A stretch of 64,000 bases of DNA from Vombatus ursinus (GCF_900497805.2 NW_020954569.1:19889336-19953335), one strand, 5' to 3'. Shown: positions 22,672-34,778, counted from the first letter of the stretch. Notes: generated from the sequence alone by a model not told the origin. Made by a program: numbers and translations.

Positions 22672-24745
22672 AACTTCAACAAAGTTGTAAGATATAAAAT
22701 AAAACCACAAAATCATCAGTATTTCTTTATACTAATAACAAAACACACAACAAGAGATAGGGAGACAAATTCTATTTAAAATAACTGCAAATGATATCAA
22801 AGGCTTTGCAGTCTACCTGCCAAGACAAACCCAGGGATAATATGAACATAATTACAAAATGCTTTTTCACACAAATAAAGAAAAAGTAAAAAAATTGAGA
22901 AATAGTAATTTCTCATGATGGGCTGAACCAATATAATAAAATGACAATTCTACCTAATTTAATTTTCTTATTCAGTGTCATACCAATCAAACTATCAAAA
23001 ATTATTTTATAGAACTGGGAAGAAAGTAACAAAATTCATCTGAAAGAACAAAAGATCCAGAAAATCAAGGCAAGCAATGAAAAAATAAATTAAGGAAGAA
23101 AGTGTAGCAGTACCCAATTTCAAACTGTATTTCAAATCTGAAAACTATCAGGTACAGACTATGAAATAAAGTAGTAGATCAGTGGAATAGATTAGGTACA
23201 CAGTAATAAATGACTCTGGCAATTTAATGTTTGATAAACCGTAAGATAGGAGTTTTAGGGCCAAAAACTCCCTCTTAGACAAAACAGTTTGGCGGAAACT
23301 AGGAATAGATCAATATCTCATGCCATATGCCAAAATAAAGTCAAAATGGGTACATGATTTAGACATAAAGGGTGATATCATCAGCAAATTATAGAAGTAT
23401 GGAAAAATTTACCTATCAGATATATCAATATAGGTAGAGTTTATGACCAAAGAAGATATAGGGAAGCTAATGGGAAGTAAAATGTATATTTTTAATAACA
23501 TTAAATTCAAAAGTTTTTGCACAAACAAAACCAATGTAATAAAATTAGATGGAATATAGGAACATAAAAAATACAGCAAATTTCTCTTATAAATCCCTCT
23601 TACAAATACATAGGGAACTGAGCTAAAATAAATTTTAAAATATCCATTTCCCAAATGATTAATGTTCAAAGGATATAAAGAGGAAATTTTCAGAAGAAAA
23701 AAAAAATAAAGATTTCAGTGGTCATATAGGGAAAAAATATTTTAAATCATTGTTGATTAGAGAAATGCAAATTAAAACTACTCTGGGGTACCACCTCCCA
23801 CTGATCAGATTGGCTAACATCACAAAAAAAGAAAATGAAAAATTCTGGCAGATATATGGTGAAATAGGGACAGTAATTCATTGTTTGTAGAGTTTTGAAC
23901 TGGTCCAACTATTCTGGAGAACAATGTGAAACAGTGCCCAACAGGCTATAAAAATGTTCATACCCTTTGACCCAGCCATACCACTACAAGGTCTGTATCC
24001 TGAAGAAAAAAAGAAAAAGGGAATGTACCTATTCATATAAAAATATTCCTTTTTGTTTTTGTGTCATTTTAGTCATGTCTGACTCTTTATGACCCTATTT
24101 GGGGTTTTCGTGGCAAAGATACTGGAGTGGTTCAACATTTACTTTTAGAGTTCATTTTTACAGATTTTTACTGAGGCAAACAGGCTTAAGTGAATTGCCA
24201 AAGGTCACACAACTAGTAGGTGTCTAATGCCAGATTTGAATACAGAAAATTCATTAGCAGCACTTTTGTGTTGACAAAGAATTAGAAATTGAGGGGATAC
24301 CCATCACTTGGGGAATTACTGAACAAGTTGTGGTATATGATTATGATGGAAAACTATTGTACTATAAGAAATAATGAGCAAGAAGGTTTTAAAAAATCTG
24401 AGAAGACATATGAATTTATGCAAAGTGCAGTGAACAGATCCAGAAGAAATTTGAAGAGTAACAGCAGTGTTGTAATGATGATCAACTCTGAAAGACTTAG
24501 CTATCTGATTGATACAATGATTCAAGAGGATTCAAGATGAAAAAATGCTGTCTACATCCAGAGAGAGAAATGATGAACTCTGAGTATGGATGAAGAATAT
24601 TTTGTTTTCCAAAATGGCTAATATAGATGTATGACTTGCATGACTTTACATATATAATTGATAGCATTTTGCTTATCTTCTCAATGGTTTGAGGAGGGTC
24701 TGGAGAGAATTTGGAATTCCAAATTTAATAAAAGAATTATGTATA
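22672..24745 (+). repeat. L1 LINE, 3' 2 kb, opposite orientation
   Basis: Starts in mid-ORF2 and reads through the end of ORF2 (CCCTTTGACCCAGCCATACC, GGGATACCCATCACTTGGGG) and the 3'UTR (GGAGAGAATTTGGAATTCC) to a degenerate A-rich end. Its first 1.5 kb repeats ORF2 sequence also present in the neighbouring minus-strand copy, so the two are separate insertions. A SINE interrupts it at 24050-24264. Confidence 0.9.
24050..24264 (-). repeat. CORE-SINE with RTE-type tail inside L1
   Basis: On +: GTCATGTCTGACTCTTTATG, GATACTGGAGTGG, then the CORE reverse complement CAAAGGTCACACAACTAGTA. It breaks the L1 ORF2 end and is therefore younger than that L1. Confidence 0.85.
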
Positions 24746-24749
24746 TAAA

Positions 24750-25740
24750 AGAATGAAAGTATAGAGATTTAGCCTCATTTTCCATAGTCATTAAAAAAAA
24801 AACCCTCCATATAATACCCCTGGAAAATATGGATATTATATACCTCATACTCTTTTCACATCATTTTGATATTTAACTATATTTTTACAGTTTAGAGATG
24901 AGTGTTTATTATGGCAAAAGCTGACCAAAAAACAATGTATTTCTTTTTTTAACAATTTTTTTGTGGATTTATATTATTTTTAGGCAATTATAGGCAATGA
25001 TTTAGTGTTTAATAACAATATCTCATTATAGTACAAGTTATTTCTTAAATTTTCAAGGATATTTTGAGGTCTTTATTTTTAGTATGGTTATCGTCTCTTA
25101 TTTTGTGGAAGGTTTTTTTTTGTTTTTGTTTTTGCTTTTGCTTTTTTAAGCTTCTGATAAATAATTCTAGACATTAGTCCATATCTTTCTAGGATATTGC
25201 TAGAAGCTAAATTTTTGTAACCTACTGTCATGCATGGTATGTTTTTTTTTAAATGTTTCATTGCATAATCCACTTCAATCAATAAAACCAGGCTCCTTCA
25301 GGGCTAACCTTTTTTATGATTATGGTGATCTCACTTCATTCTGTATTACTATCATAAACCTCTGCCTTTTTACAAACAAATCCTCATGACTCAGCCATTC
25401 AGTTGATGTTTCTTTCTTGACATAATAGTTGAATTAATGTGGAAATCACCAAGGGAGGGCCTCTTGATCCCACTTTTGGAATTTCTTAACCATTTCATAA
25501 GTTCTATTCAGAAGCTAAACCAAAACTTTTCTTACAAGCAATAAATATAGAAGTACCTATTGTCCTTCTGCACTATTGTTTAATAAAGTGTTCCATTTGT
25601 TTCAACATAATTTCTATAATTTATGTAATACATTTATTTCTGGTTGTATTTGCTATTTCACCTGTAAAGTTTACAAGCATCACAAAATGTCAAAACAGAA
25701 ACATATTAGTGCTGTCCCTTCTGTGCTCAGTATGAGACAA
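24750..25740. other. Unassigned AT-rich DNA
   Basis: No gene or recognised repeat. Several T and TTTTG-rich runs occur near 25110-25150. Confidence 0.4.
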
Positions 25741-25744
25741 ATTT

Positions 25745-25817
25745 AGCCAGGTCTCCTATTGGATAGAGCTGTGAGTGGGGAGTCAGGAAGACCTGAGTTT
25801 AATTCCAACCTCAGATA
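25745..25817 (+). repeat. CORE-SINE, 5' part (split)
   Basis: The head of a SINE: TTGGATAGAGC, GAGTCAGGAAGACCTGAGTT, CAACCTCAGATA. It is split by the LTR that follows and resumes at 26509. Confidence 0.85.
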
Positions 25818-26508
25818 TGTAAATTGTGGCATGAACCCTATGGGACCTGGATCTCTTTCCCAAAGAAAAGAAACCTGCAGGATGCACACACCAGTCCTAC
25901 GTGGACCCAAGCCCCTCTTTACACATGAGATGAAACCATCTTTACACATGAGAGAGACCATGCCTGTAAATGTCAAGAGTGATCTTTATTAATCAGATAC
26001 AAATATGATCAGGGGATCAGACAGTCTCATGCCATAACAGCTCAGAGTAGAGAAAGCAGGAAGTAGCTTATATGCTTTTCTAACAAAGGAAGGCAGGAAA
26101 TGGTAAAGGGAGGCAGAAAATGAGCTGATATGGGGCAGAACAGATGGTGTTATTGACAGAGAGTTCCAGGAAGAGTGGTACTGGCTTCTTGGTAAAAGAT
26201 AAACATGATGTAGTGGGGTCCAAGGCCCAAGTACAGACAACAAGATGAATGGGCTGTCTCCAAGCTTCTAAGGTTAGTTGATAGCTCAGGGACAACCCAA
26301 AGCTAGTTTGAGCTAAGCTAGTTTCAGTGTCACTGATTCTGCACTTCTAGCTGGGTTTACTCTTGGTCACCACAAAGGATTGTTGGGTTGTTAAACTATT
26401 CTGGATCCTGATTGGTCAAGTCAGTCTCATACAGCCCTGTCTTGGTTGGTTACCTGGGCAATTGGGGAGCTCAAGCAAATGAAGGCAGTTAGCATATTTA
26501 TTTTCACA
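25818..26508 (-). mobile_element. Solo LTR (endogenous retrovirus, 4-bp duplication)
   Basis: About 690 bases, opening TGTGAAAATAAATATGC on the minus strand and closing CCACAATTTACA, with an AATAAA signal near its 3' end. It lies inside a SINE, and GATA occurs directly on both sides (25814-25817 and 26509-26512), as expected for a 4-bp target duplication of a class I element. No internal retroviral genes are attached, so it is a recombined fossil. It is younger than the SINE. Confidence 0.8.
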
Positions 26509-26629
26509 GATACCAGCTATGTGACCTTGGGAAGTTACTTAACCTGTGTCTGTTTCAATTTCCTCAACCGTAAAATGGGAACCATAAAAGCATCTAACTC
26601 ATAGGGTTGTTTTAAGGATAACATTTCAC

Positions 26630-26667
<38 letters not shown>

Positions 26668-26770
26668 GTGTATATATGTACATATGTATACATACACATA
26701 CACAAACTGCTTAGCACAGTGCTTGGCATATAGTAAATGCTTTATAAATGTTTATTCCTTTCCCCTTCCC
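26509..26770 (+). repeat. CORE-SINE, 3' part, with CA microsatellite and L2-like tail
   Basis: Continues the split SINE: CAGCTATGTGACCTTGGGAA, CCGTAAAATGGGAACC, ATAGGGTTGTTTTAAGG. A CA/TA microsatellite follows at about 26626-26700, then GCACAGTGCTTGGCATATAG...AAATGTTTATT, the MIR/L2-type end. Confidence 0.8.
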
Positions 26771-26774
26771 TTCT

Positions 26775-27635
26775 TTATATTTGAATTGAACATTATTCCT
26801 GATGAACTACTGAATTATGAATCTTACCATTTCTGTTTCTTACATGCAGTGACTAGATATTTAAAGAATTGGTCTTTATATCAAAAAAGAAAAATAAAGC
26901 TAACCCATCTCACCTAAAACAGTCTAGTTAATATTTACCTAATGTTTTTTGTTTTGTTTTGTTTTGTCTTGAATAGTGTTTCATGGGAGAAGAAAACTCC
27001 CAGCAAACAAACTTTCTGCAACAATATTTAACCATCTTCACCTCAGCTTCTCAGAGAATTTTCTGGGAACACTGGGAAGTGGAGAAACATACCCAGAGTT
27101 GCAAGGCCAATATATGTTAGGCAATACCTCCCGGTGGGGGGTGCTGGAATAATCCACAGAGGGTAGTAGTAGCCTCGGGTGCAACTGGAGGGGGCATTGA
27201 ATAAAAATAAGGGGGCAGGGAAGCATAAGGAAAAAGAGAGAAGAAAATTTTGAAAAACTGTTTGTACATGTTTCATCTGTTGTGCAACAGAGTTAACATC
27301 AAAGTGATTACATTATTTTCCAAATAAACACACAAAAAGCAAGTTATAACTAATCAGTGGTCAAGTCTACCAACAGGTCTTAACAAGCAAGTGTTGGCAG
27401 GTGAGTGTGTATACTATACAGTTACATGATGCAATATTGCATCATCCAAATTTCAATGCAGGAAAAACCCCCACAAGTTTACAATAAATTATTAAATTTA
27501 AGATGTGTCATTTAAAAATATATTTTTGAAATTATGTATATTTTTTAAAAAATGTTAAGGGGTTAAAGAAAGTAGATTTCCATGGGGGTGAGGAGTATTT
27601 TTTTTTAAAGAGATCTGTAAACCAAAAAATTCTGG
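26775..27635. other. Unassigned, includes possible old DNA-transposon debris
   Basis: The stretch 27120-27230 is G-rich compared with its neighbours (CCCGGTGGGGGGTGCTGG, CTGGAGGGGGCATTGAATAA), and a perfect 20-base palindrome lies at 27426-27445. This composition reminds me of an old interspersed repeat, but I cannot assign a family. Confidence 0.3.
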
Positions 27636-27639
27636 GAAC

Positions 27640-27985
27640 CTCTGTGTTAGAGGATAGAATTGGATGCATGTCATACTGATGCAAAGGCTGACTTTCTATC
27701 CACTATGTCACATTGCCTCTAAATATTTCTCAAGCCTATAAAATTAATTTCTCCCCCCTTTTTCCTATTTCTAAATGGTAAAGGTAGATATGGCTTTCAA
27801 TGGTAAGTATAAGTTTATTTTTATATAACTTGTCTATAATAATCATAGAATCTTATATTAAAAAAAAACAAACTAGTGTTCTAGTGGTTATCAACCCTAT
27901 TCTGTTTGAATACTATAGCAAGACCAATATTAAATTCAATGAAGATTTATTAAGTGATCATTATGTGCAAGTCTCACACATGTAA
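27640..27985. repeat. SINE and L2/MIR tail relics
   Basis: 27640-27722 resembles the head of a minus-strand CORE-SINE (CTTTCTATCCACTATGTCAC). 27935-27985 resembles an L2/MIR-type terminal stretch (GAAGATTTATTAAGTGATCA). Confidence 0.4.
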
Positions 27986-27989
27986 TGAC

Positions 27990-28495
27990 TGTGTATTAGA
28001 GGCAAGTAGGTGAAGTGGATGATATTGCCTCAATTATTACATTATATTATAATATTTTATCATGGCAAACACCATCTATGATAGAAAATACTCTGTGTTT
28101 TTAGCTTAAGAGCTTTTTCTGGCCCTGTGATACTTCATGTGGTTTCTGTTATGTGATACTGCAGAGTTTTCATCATATCAGTCTTCAATAAAGTCTTCCA
28201 CTCAGAAGTAGAAACTGAATCACCAAATTTCAAAACTGGATGGTATATATGCAGTCATCTAATAGTCAAACATATCTAAAACAAATCTCTCCTATAACAT
28301 TCTGAAAAAAAAAAGATATCCAGACACTACTGAAAAGACTTCAAATAGGAGAATACCTGCTATTTTTCCAGGTAACCCGTTTCCTATGCTGATGTATGGG
28401 TATGTGTGAATGTGTGTTTGTTGGATTGGACCTATGATTTCATTGGTATAGGGAACTCCCACATAAGAAAATTCCCTCTACCAATGAAAATTGGC
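27990..28495. other. Unassigned DNA
   Basis: No gene or recognised repeat is seen. Confidence 0.4.
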
Positions 28496-28499
28496 ACTG

Positions 28500-28645
28500 C
28501 TCAGCAAATCATAGTTTTAGAGAATTGCCTAGGGCGGGAGTGCAGAATTGAGGTGTTAAATGAATTGCCCAAGGTCAACCAGCTAGTATGCAACAGAGGT
28601 AGAAGTGTGATAAATCTCTTCTCACTATGCAATGCTGCTTCACAA
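28500..28645 (-). repeat. CORE-SINE, minus strand
   Basis: On +: TAAATGAATTGCCCAAGGTC, AACCAGCTAGTATG, then CACTATGCAATGCTGCTT at the head end. The 116-codon open frame over it is a shadow. Confidence 0.6.
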
Positions 28646-28959
28646 TTACATATCTTGCTCTTGTATTTTTGTCATTGTTTCCCTAGCACCCACCATTCAA
28701 TCTTTCAATATAAACAAGAAGCACTTGTAATAAATCTCTTGAATTCAATTCAATGACATTGATTCAAGCTGAATTCTTTTGAAAGTCATTCAACTTAGAA
28801 GATAATTGTTATCATTTACTTTTTAAAGTGCTAAGACTTTGCCCCTTGTAAGAATTTTTAAATGTCTTTTAAGACATTAAAAGAAACAGTGTGTATAAGA
28901 TTAGAAGAAAATTGAAGGACTTTTAAAAATAACATCCAGCAAAGGGAAATTCAGAAAAC

Positions 28960-29360
28960 TTGGATAGTGTGGGAATGCATGATAGCAAGCTGCATGCTCA
29001 TTCAGTCCTTGAATTTTCCATGATGGTGCCTCACCTGCACTTAGCAGCTGTTTATTGCTTGGTTCACTGAAGCATATGATGCTGAACAGAGCCGTGGGTC
29101 AATAAAGTCATTTAAAATGATTGGCCCTCTGAGTGAAAGAGGTGATGAATCAACCAAATCTCTCCCAGGCAACAAAGGAATAGGAAACTTTGCAGTTTAG
29201 GTAGCAACATATCATCTAATGGATCAGCAAACTGCACATCTCCATAATTAATTTTACTACCTTAGGAGAAGAGATGGCATGATCTCAGAAGTGCCCCTAT
29301 TGAAATGAATGATTGTGGGAGGACATCAGACCACACAAAAGCCCTTAAACTTTGACCTCA
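28960..29360. other. Non-repetitive block, possible conserved non-coding element
   Basis: It has a balanced, non-simple composition without repeat signatures and contains several transcription-factor-like words (CAGCTG, ATTAATT, GACCTCA). Inference only; comparison with other mammals would be needed. Confidence 0.25.
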
Positions 29361-29794
29361 GGAAGTGTTTAGTCAGTAATTTCTTGATAGATTTTATTAT
29401 TGCCATTAATTAATCCCAAGTGTTACAAATAATAACTGTATATCATTCTTCATTTTTGTATGCAGGTTACTGTTTATTTTTTTCCTTTTCTGAAACAATT
29501 GGAAATGACTTTTAATAGTTCATAAAGAACTTGATCTTCTTATTTTTACTTTCATAGTTTAAAAGGTGGAAAGTCAAGTAAGTCAGGAATAATTATACCA
29601 TCATAAAGTACCTTATCTGTTTTAGATAATAACATATGACAATAGGTCATTTCATCTAATTAATATTGACAAATTCAATTGAAAACTTGTCATAGATGAA
29701 CTCTGATGATATTGCAGCACAGTGGGTTTAAATTTAATCCTAGATTTAAATGGTGGCTCATCTACTTAATACCACACACACGCACACACACAAA

Positions 29795-30728
29795 TTCTCA
29801 TGCTGCACCATGTTCAATCTGTTGTCAAGGCCTGTCCATTTTACCTACATAAGATCTATCACATAGTCCTTCTTCTATCCTCTGACACTGCCAATACCCT
29901 TGTAAAGACCATCATCACATCATGCCTGAACTCTTACCATAGCATGCTGGTTGGTTTTCCTATCACAAGTTCTTTCTACTCTAGTTTATCCTCCATTCAG
30001 CCTTCAAAGTGATCTTCCTAAAGCCCATATCTGACTGTTACCCCCAACCTTCCTTATACTTTAATAAATAACCCTCATAAACAATAAATAATATAACATA
30101 TAATAATACTACATATTATTTTGTTATATAATTATATATTATATAATTTATAAACCATAAGATATTATATAATACATATATATTATAAACATAAACATAT
30201 ATTACAAAATATAAATGTTAATAATAATCACCTCAATGATCAAATGTAAAATAGCCTTTTTCATGTTCAATATCCTTCATAATCTGCCTCTCCTCCACCC
30301 TTGTAGTCTTCTTATATCTTACACCCCCCCAATAAACTATACACTGTGTGGTCTAGGGACACTAGGATCCTTACTATTCTTCAAATTATACACTTCATAT
30401 CCTAATTCCAGGCATTTTCACTGGCTGTCCCCCATGGAATTTTCTCTCTTCTCATCCATGCCTCCTGGCTTCTCTGGTTTATTTCAAATCCCAGGTAAAA
30501 CCCCATATCCTACAAGAAGTCTTCATTCTAGTGTCTTCCATTATCTTCAATTAATTCTGTATTATATATCTTATTATTACATAGCTTTTTTTCTTGTTGT
30601 CTTCCCCATTATACTGTAGGCCACCTGAGAGTAGTGATTGTTTTTCACCTTTAACTGTATAACTATCCCTTGGCGTAGTGCCTGACACAGAGTAGATATT
30701 TAATAAATGTTTATTGCTGACTGATTGA
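29795..30728 (+). repeat. L2-type LINE, end of ORF2 and 3' end
   Basis: Translation near 29815-29960 gives LLLSSDTANTL and MLVGFPI, matching the L2 ORF2 end (LLSSDTATTL, LLVGLPA). After an AT-rich expansion at about 30060-30230 it continues with GGCATTTTCACTGGCTGTCC and ends ATATTTAATAAATGTTTATT followed by a GACTGATTGACC-type terminus. It is the most complete L2 3' region in the window. Confidence 0.85.
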
Positions 30729-30754
30729 CCTTCTGTCTGCAAGGTCCTATGGAA

Positions 30755-31560
30755 GTTTCAGAGATAATTAAAACACAGTCCTTGGAACACAGGATAAGTT
30801 GCCAACCAATTGGTATAGAAAGTAAGTGGTGTAGATTTTTGAAGAAAAGAAGTCAGTGGGATGGTCAGTGAATTAGATATAAATGAATGTGATTTAGATG
30901 AAGGGGGAAAGTTTTCCAAATGTGGGAAATAACAAAGTAATGGAAGTGGGAAACAACCAGACGTATTGCAACAATGAGTAAAACAGATTGCGAGGAGTAG
31001 AATTATCACATACTTCACCATCACTTCCATCCATTGAACATTTTGAAATATCGAGTTCTATGTCTGGGAAGGGAGGTTGGGGTAAGTTTGAGGAAAGCCT
31101 CAATTTTGTGAATGAGTCTGGTTTTATTCTGTAAATAGAAGGAAAATGTGGAATGTCTTCAAGATCTAGTTAGTGATTCATGGTGGATGGAGGAAGAGAG
31201 ATGAAAGAATAAAAGAAAGAGAGAAAGAGAGAAAGAAAGAAAGGAAGAAAGGAAGGAAGAAAGAAAGAAAGATAAGAGATTGATTATAGTAACCTGGGTA
31301 CAAAATGATAAGGTGATGGGAATAAAATTGACATATACATACATAATTGACACAAATATAAGAAACATTTAAAAGGAAACAAATATGTTATTGCTTTCTA
31401 GATATTATAAATTAAGGAAAGAAAGAAATCATAATTTGGAGGTCTGAAGCCTCAGTGAATGATGTTGGCAATGAAATAGGGAGAAGGACCATGGTGGCAT
31501 CATTGAGAAAGTGAGGAGTTTGATTTTTAGATCTGCTGATTTTAAAGTTACAGAAGGAAA
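30755..31560 (-). repeat. L2-type LINE relic
   Basis: G/A-rich text such as AGTCAGTGGGATGGTCAGTG and GATTATAGTAACCTGGGTAC fits a reverse-complemented L2 body, but the match is poor. A GAAA/GGAA microsatellite occupies about 31198-31275. Confidence 0.4.
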
Positions 31561-31564
31561 ATTA

Positions 31565-32258
31565 ATACATACAAATCATTTATGTATCTGACAGACATTC
31601 ATTAAGCATGAATGCATTATTAATACATTAGCCAAGATGCAGAAATATCAAGTAAGTTTTCATTATTTAATTAGTAGTCAGTTAGAATGGTGAGCTAATA
31701 TAACTATATAAACTATTGTCTTCCATTCTCTCCATTCAATTTTCCTTTCTACCTAGTTGGAAAAAAATGAAGCCTTTGTCCTTAATCATGAGGATAAAAC
31801 AGGAATTTACCATATGATATCTCCTTCATATAATTGGAGAGAATCATGCATCATAACCATTGCAGCTAATTCTTATCAATTGACAATATTAGTTTGATAT
31901 TTTTTGTAAATTATATAATAATGAAACATCAATCAATTACATTCCAAAAATCAAATTCTAACATAGAACCTTTGTAGAGGAAATGTTTGTGAATGCTATG
32001 ACAAATATGAGAATACGATGTAATTCAGCAAAATACATGATAAAATAGAAATTATATAGGCTTCTCTCTCTTTCCATTTTATCCTGGGGTAGGGAGATGA
32101 ATGATATTACCTCGAAAAGCTTGATTTTCAGAATGTTTCCTTTTCATTTGAATCAAATGCCATGTGAATGGAATTTAAATACAATGTATTATCACCTATA
32201 ACATTATTATATGCTCCTGCAATTAATGAAAATATTTATGCTATAAATTCTAGCAGCA
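31565..32258. other. Unassigned AT-rich DNA
   Basis: Nothing recognised. Confidence 0.4.
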
Positions 32259-32261
32259 GAG

Positions 32262-32440
32262 ATTGATAACTTTAAGGAGTTTCAAAAATCATCTGATCCT
32301 AACTCCATATTATATAAAAGAAACTGAGGCATAAGAAAATTGTGACTTTCTCAAATAATAAACATCAAAGGTAGAATTTGAACCCAGACCTGGGATTCCA
32401 GAGCTAGCTGTCTTCTCATTGTTTCATACTGTATACTCTT
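32262..32440 (-). repeat. CORE-SINE (MIR type)
   Basis: On +: AAAAGAAACTGAGGCATAAG, then TAGAATTTGAACCCAGACCT, then a degraded head. Diverged. Confidence 0.6.
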
Positions 32441-32449
32441 GCAAAATAC

Positions 32450-32860
32450 AGTGAATGCTGATGCTGAAAAAAGAGCCAAGTTATAAGGAAAAATAAATTT
32501 AGAGGTTAGGAGTTTTGGTTTGGAAAAATCAACCGTAAAAGAGAGTTTGTAAAATGTTTAAAAAATTTGGTTGAATAGGTCAGGAAAATGGGTGAACTTG
32601 AAGTGAGATTGGGGAGTAGTAAGAGTGAATTAGAATAATATGGGTAAGATTTTGGGAGGAGATAGCAGACACCAACCATTTATAGCTGTAGTACCTCCAC
32701 AGAGAAATCTCCCCACCTCGGCACCCACAGATTTTCAAGTTGTGTTTTGGAAGGGAAATGTTCTACTCTCAGAAGCTCAAAGGGCAGCCTGTGAGTTCCC
32801 TAGTTAAACTAGAGATAATGAGCTCCCACCAGTAAGCGTATTTTATGTATTTTTTTTTCC
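32450..32860. other. Unassigned DNA
   Basis: No gene. 32690-32800 is more GC-rich (CTCCCCACCTCGGCACCCAC) and may be part of an unnamed repeat. Confidence 0.35.
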
Positions 32861-32864
32861 ATTG

Positions 32865-33240
32865 CCCTCCTTGTTTTACTTCTGACTCACTAGACCTCAC
32901 CCCCGTGACTCAACTTCTTTTCACCCTGCAACTTTGCCCAGAACCTGGAGTCTTTTCACCTTCAAAAATGCCTTTGACATGATATTGTCCTTCTCTCATT
33001 GGTGATTCCCTTCTGGAGATTTCTGGGTACAGATTCAGGCCAGCTAAGCTTTATTCCCCTCCCAGCTGTGTTTCTGACTTTTCAGACTACACCCCACTCC
33101 CCCTCTTTCAGGTACTACCCCTCCCATTTTCAGCTCTTTTTATGTATGATGGCAAAGACTTTTCTTTTTTCTAGTATTTGTATTCCTAGCATTTGTAAAT
33201 TCCTGTTTAGCACATAGTAGTTGCTTAATAAAATGTTTCC
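32865..33240 (+). repeat. L2-related LINE 3' end
   Basis: The last part reads CAGCTCTTTTTATGTATGAT, then TTGTATTCCTAGCATTTG, then TAGCACATAGTAGTTGCTTA and ATAAAATGTTTCC: the L2-type 3' terminus with drift. The part before it is C/T-rich and fits the same element's 3'UTR less surely. Confidence 0.55.
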
Positions 33241-33244
33241 TCTT

Positions 33245-33960
33245 TGCCTACTATACAATTAGCTCAAAGAAAAAACTTTCATTAATATGGCATAATTAAT
33301 GCTTAGTTTCTCATGTTTTTTTCACATGGTATGACTCACCTGGGAACAATATTTCTTCTGTGTAAGTCACTAAGTTGGACTTCTTAAATCTGCTGATTTC
33401 CACAATTCTCAATTCCTAGGGCTACTTCTCTCTTAAATTCATAATTATCCCTTTTGCTGCCAGAACCATGCTCCTTGAAATTCCTTCCTGCCGGTGACTC
33501 TGTGTCTGTCTTTCTGTTTCTTGCTGGATGCAGCATCTTTCACTGGATAAGAAAATCCACTGTAAGACTGACCATGGCCAGTCAAGATGAGAAAGAAGCC
33601 CCTTTGTTGATCCTCTGAGAGAGATGCTGGGGTGATACTCCACAAAGCATTCCATTGCCTTGAACTCTGCTCATTTGCTGCTGAGTGAAATCAATGTGTC
33701 CTGCTATGTGACTACCCCCACTGCAACAGGACCAGGCCAATCATGGAAAGCTAGTGGGTAGTAGAGGAGAGAAGCCCCTACTCAACTTTGTTAGAGGTCC
33801 AATGGTCACCCCAACAAAGTTACTCCAAAGTTACTCAATACCTGTAAGTCTTCAACCCTCTTTACAGCCTGGAAGGCTTAGCTTTTTAAGTGCCTCCAGA
33901 GGTTGGAAAATCTTTATCCATGGCTTCCTGCTCTTCCAATGCAATTAGAAAACTCATTCA
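33245..33960. other. Unassigned DNA, moderately GC-rich
   Basis: 33440-33950 is less AT-rich than its surroundings and carries short open frames on both strands with no recognised domain. It could be an unnamed LTR or unique sequence. Confidence 0.35.
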
Positions 33961-33962
33961 CT

Positions 33963-34038
33963 GGGCAGCTAGGTAGCAAAGTAGATAAAGCCTTGGAGTC
34001 ATAACCCTGATTACCTCACCAAAAAGCAAAAAAAAAAA
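33963..34038 (+). repeat. tRNA-derived SINE with internal deletion
   Basis: Head GGGCAGCTAGGTAGCAAAG and tail GATTACCTCACCAAAAAGC are joined with most of the CORE missing. A young family member by appearance. Confidence 0.85.
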
Positions 34039-34039
34039 G

Positions 34040-34588
34040 ATCCTTCACATTTCAGAAAGGGTTAATAGAGTACACGCAGGAAAGCCTCTCTCCCCCTCCT
34101 CCCTTCATTGGAACATTAGTAACACCTGGTTATTTCTGTTATCTGCCTTTTCTTTCCTTGATTATAACATCTAGATTGAGATCTAGAGTCCCACCACTAA
34201 TACAGTGAAACTTGCATCATGAGTATTAAATTATGAGTAAAACTGGAGGTGGATGATCCAGCATGCTTCCTTGGAAAATAGGATTTCACATAGCCTAAGA
34301 CAGAACTTATTAACCTTTTTTTTAGAGTGAATATCATTGTCAATTTTATAATTTTTTGTAGTTCTTAGTTTTATGCTATTGCAGATGTTTTATCCCTTAA
34401 ATCTGAGGGATATCTTGAATCCTGTCTTCTAGGCTTCTTAGAATCTAGGGATCTAGGGAAGAGGGAAAAAGTTGAACTTTTCTCTTTCAGTGTTCTGTAA
34501 CATCTTGAGTTTTCAAAATATGTTTACCCACAATTCCTACTTATAGAACAAATTGATTAAATATGTTTTGATATGGAATGAGTTTTGA
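34040..34588. other. Unassigned DNA
   Basis: Nothing recognised. Confidence 0.4.
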
Positions 34589-34589
34589 T

Positions 34590-34752
34590 AATGAAGTCAA
34601 AGGACTGTATTCCAATCCCCTCTGATGCCTACTTTTTGTCTGACATCAGGTGAGGAATTTAAATTCTTTGGTTCACAATTTCTTCATCTGTGAAATGATG
34701 GTATTGGACTTGATCACTGAGGTCCCTTCCATGTCTTGATGTATTATCCTAT
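34590..34752 (+). repeat. MIR-type CORE-SINE
   Basis: Ends with TCTTCATCTGTGAAATGATG, GACTTGATCACTGAGGTCCC and TTCCATGTCTTGATG, the usual 3' part. The 5' half is weak. Confidence 0.6.
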
Positions 34753-34778
34753 GTAAAGAGCTTAAGAAATGTCTCTTA

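Noticed and set aside
19808-24745. Twin-priming inversion of a single L1
   Set aside because: The two opposite pieces share about 1.5 kb of the same ORF2 region, whereas a twin-primed L1 would have abutting, non-repeated pieces.
30215-30619. 134-codon open frame on the plus strand
   Set aside because: It lies in the 3' part of an L2-type LINE and translates its ORF2 end and 3' region; not a host gene.
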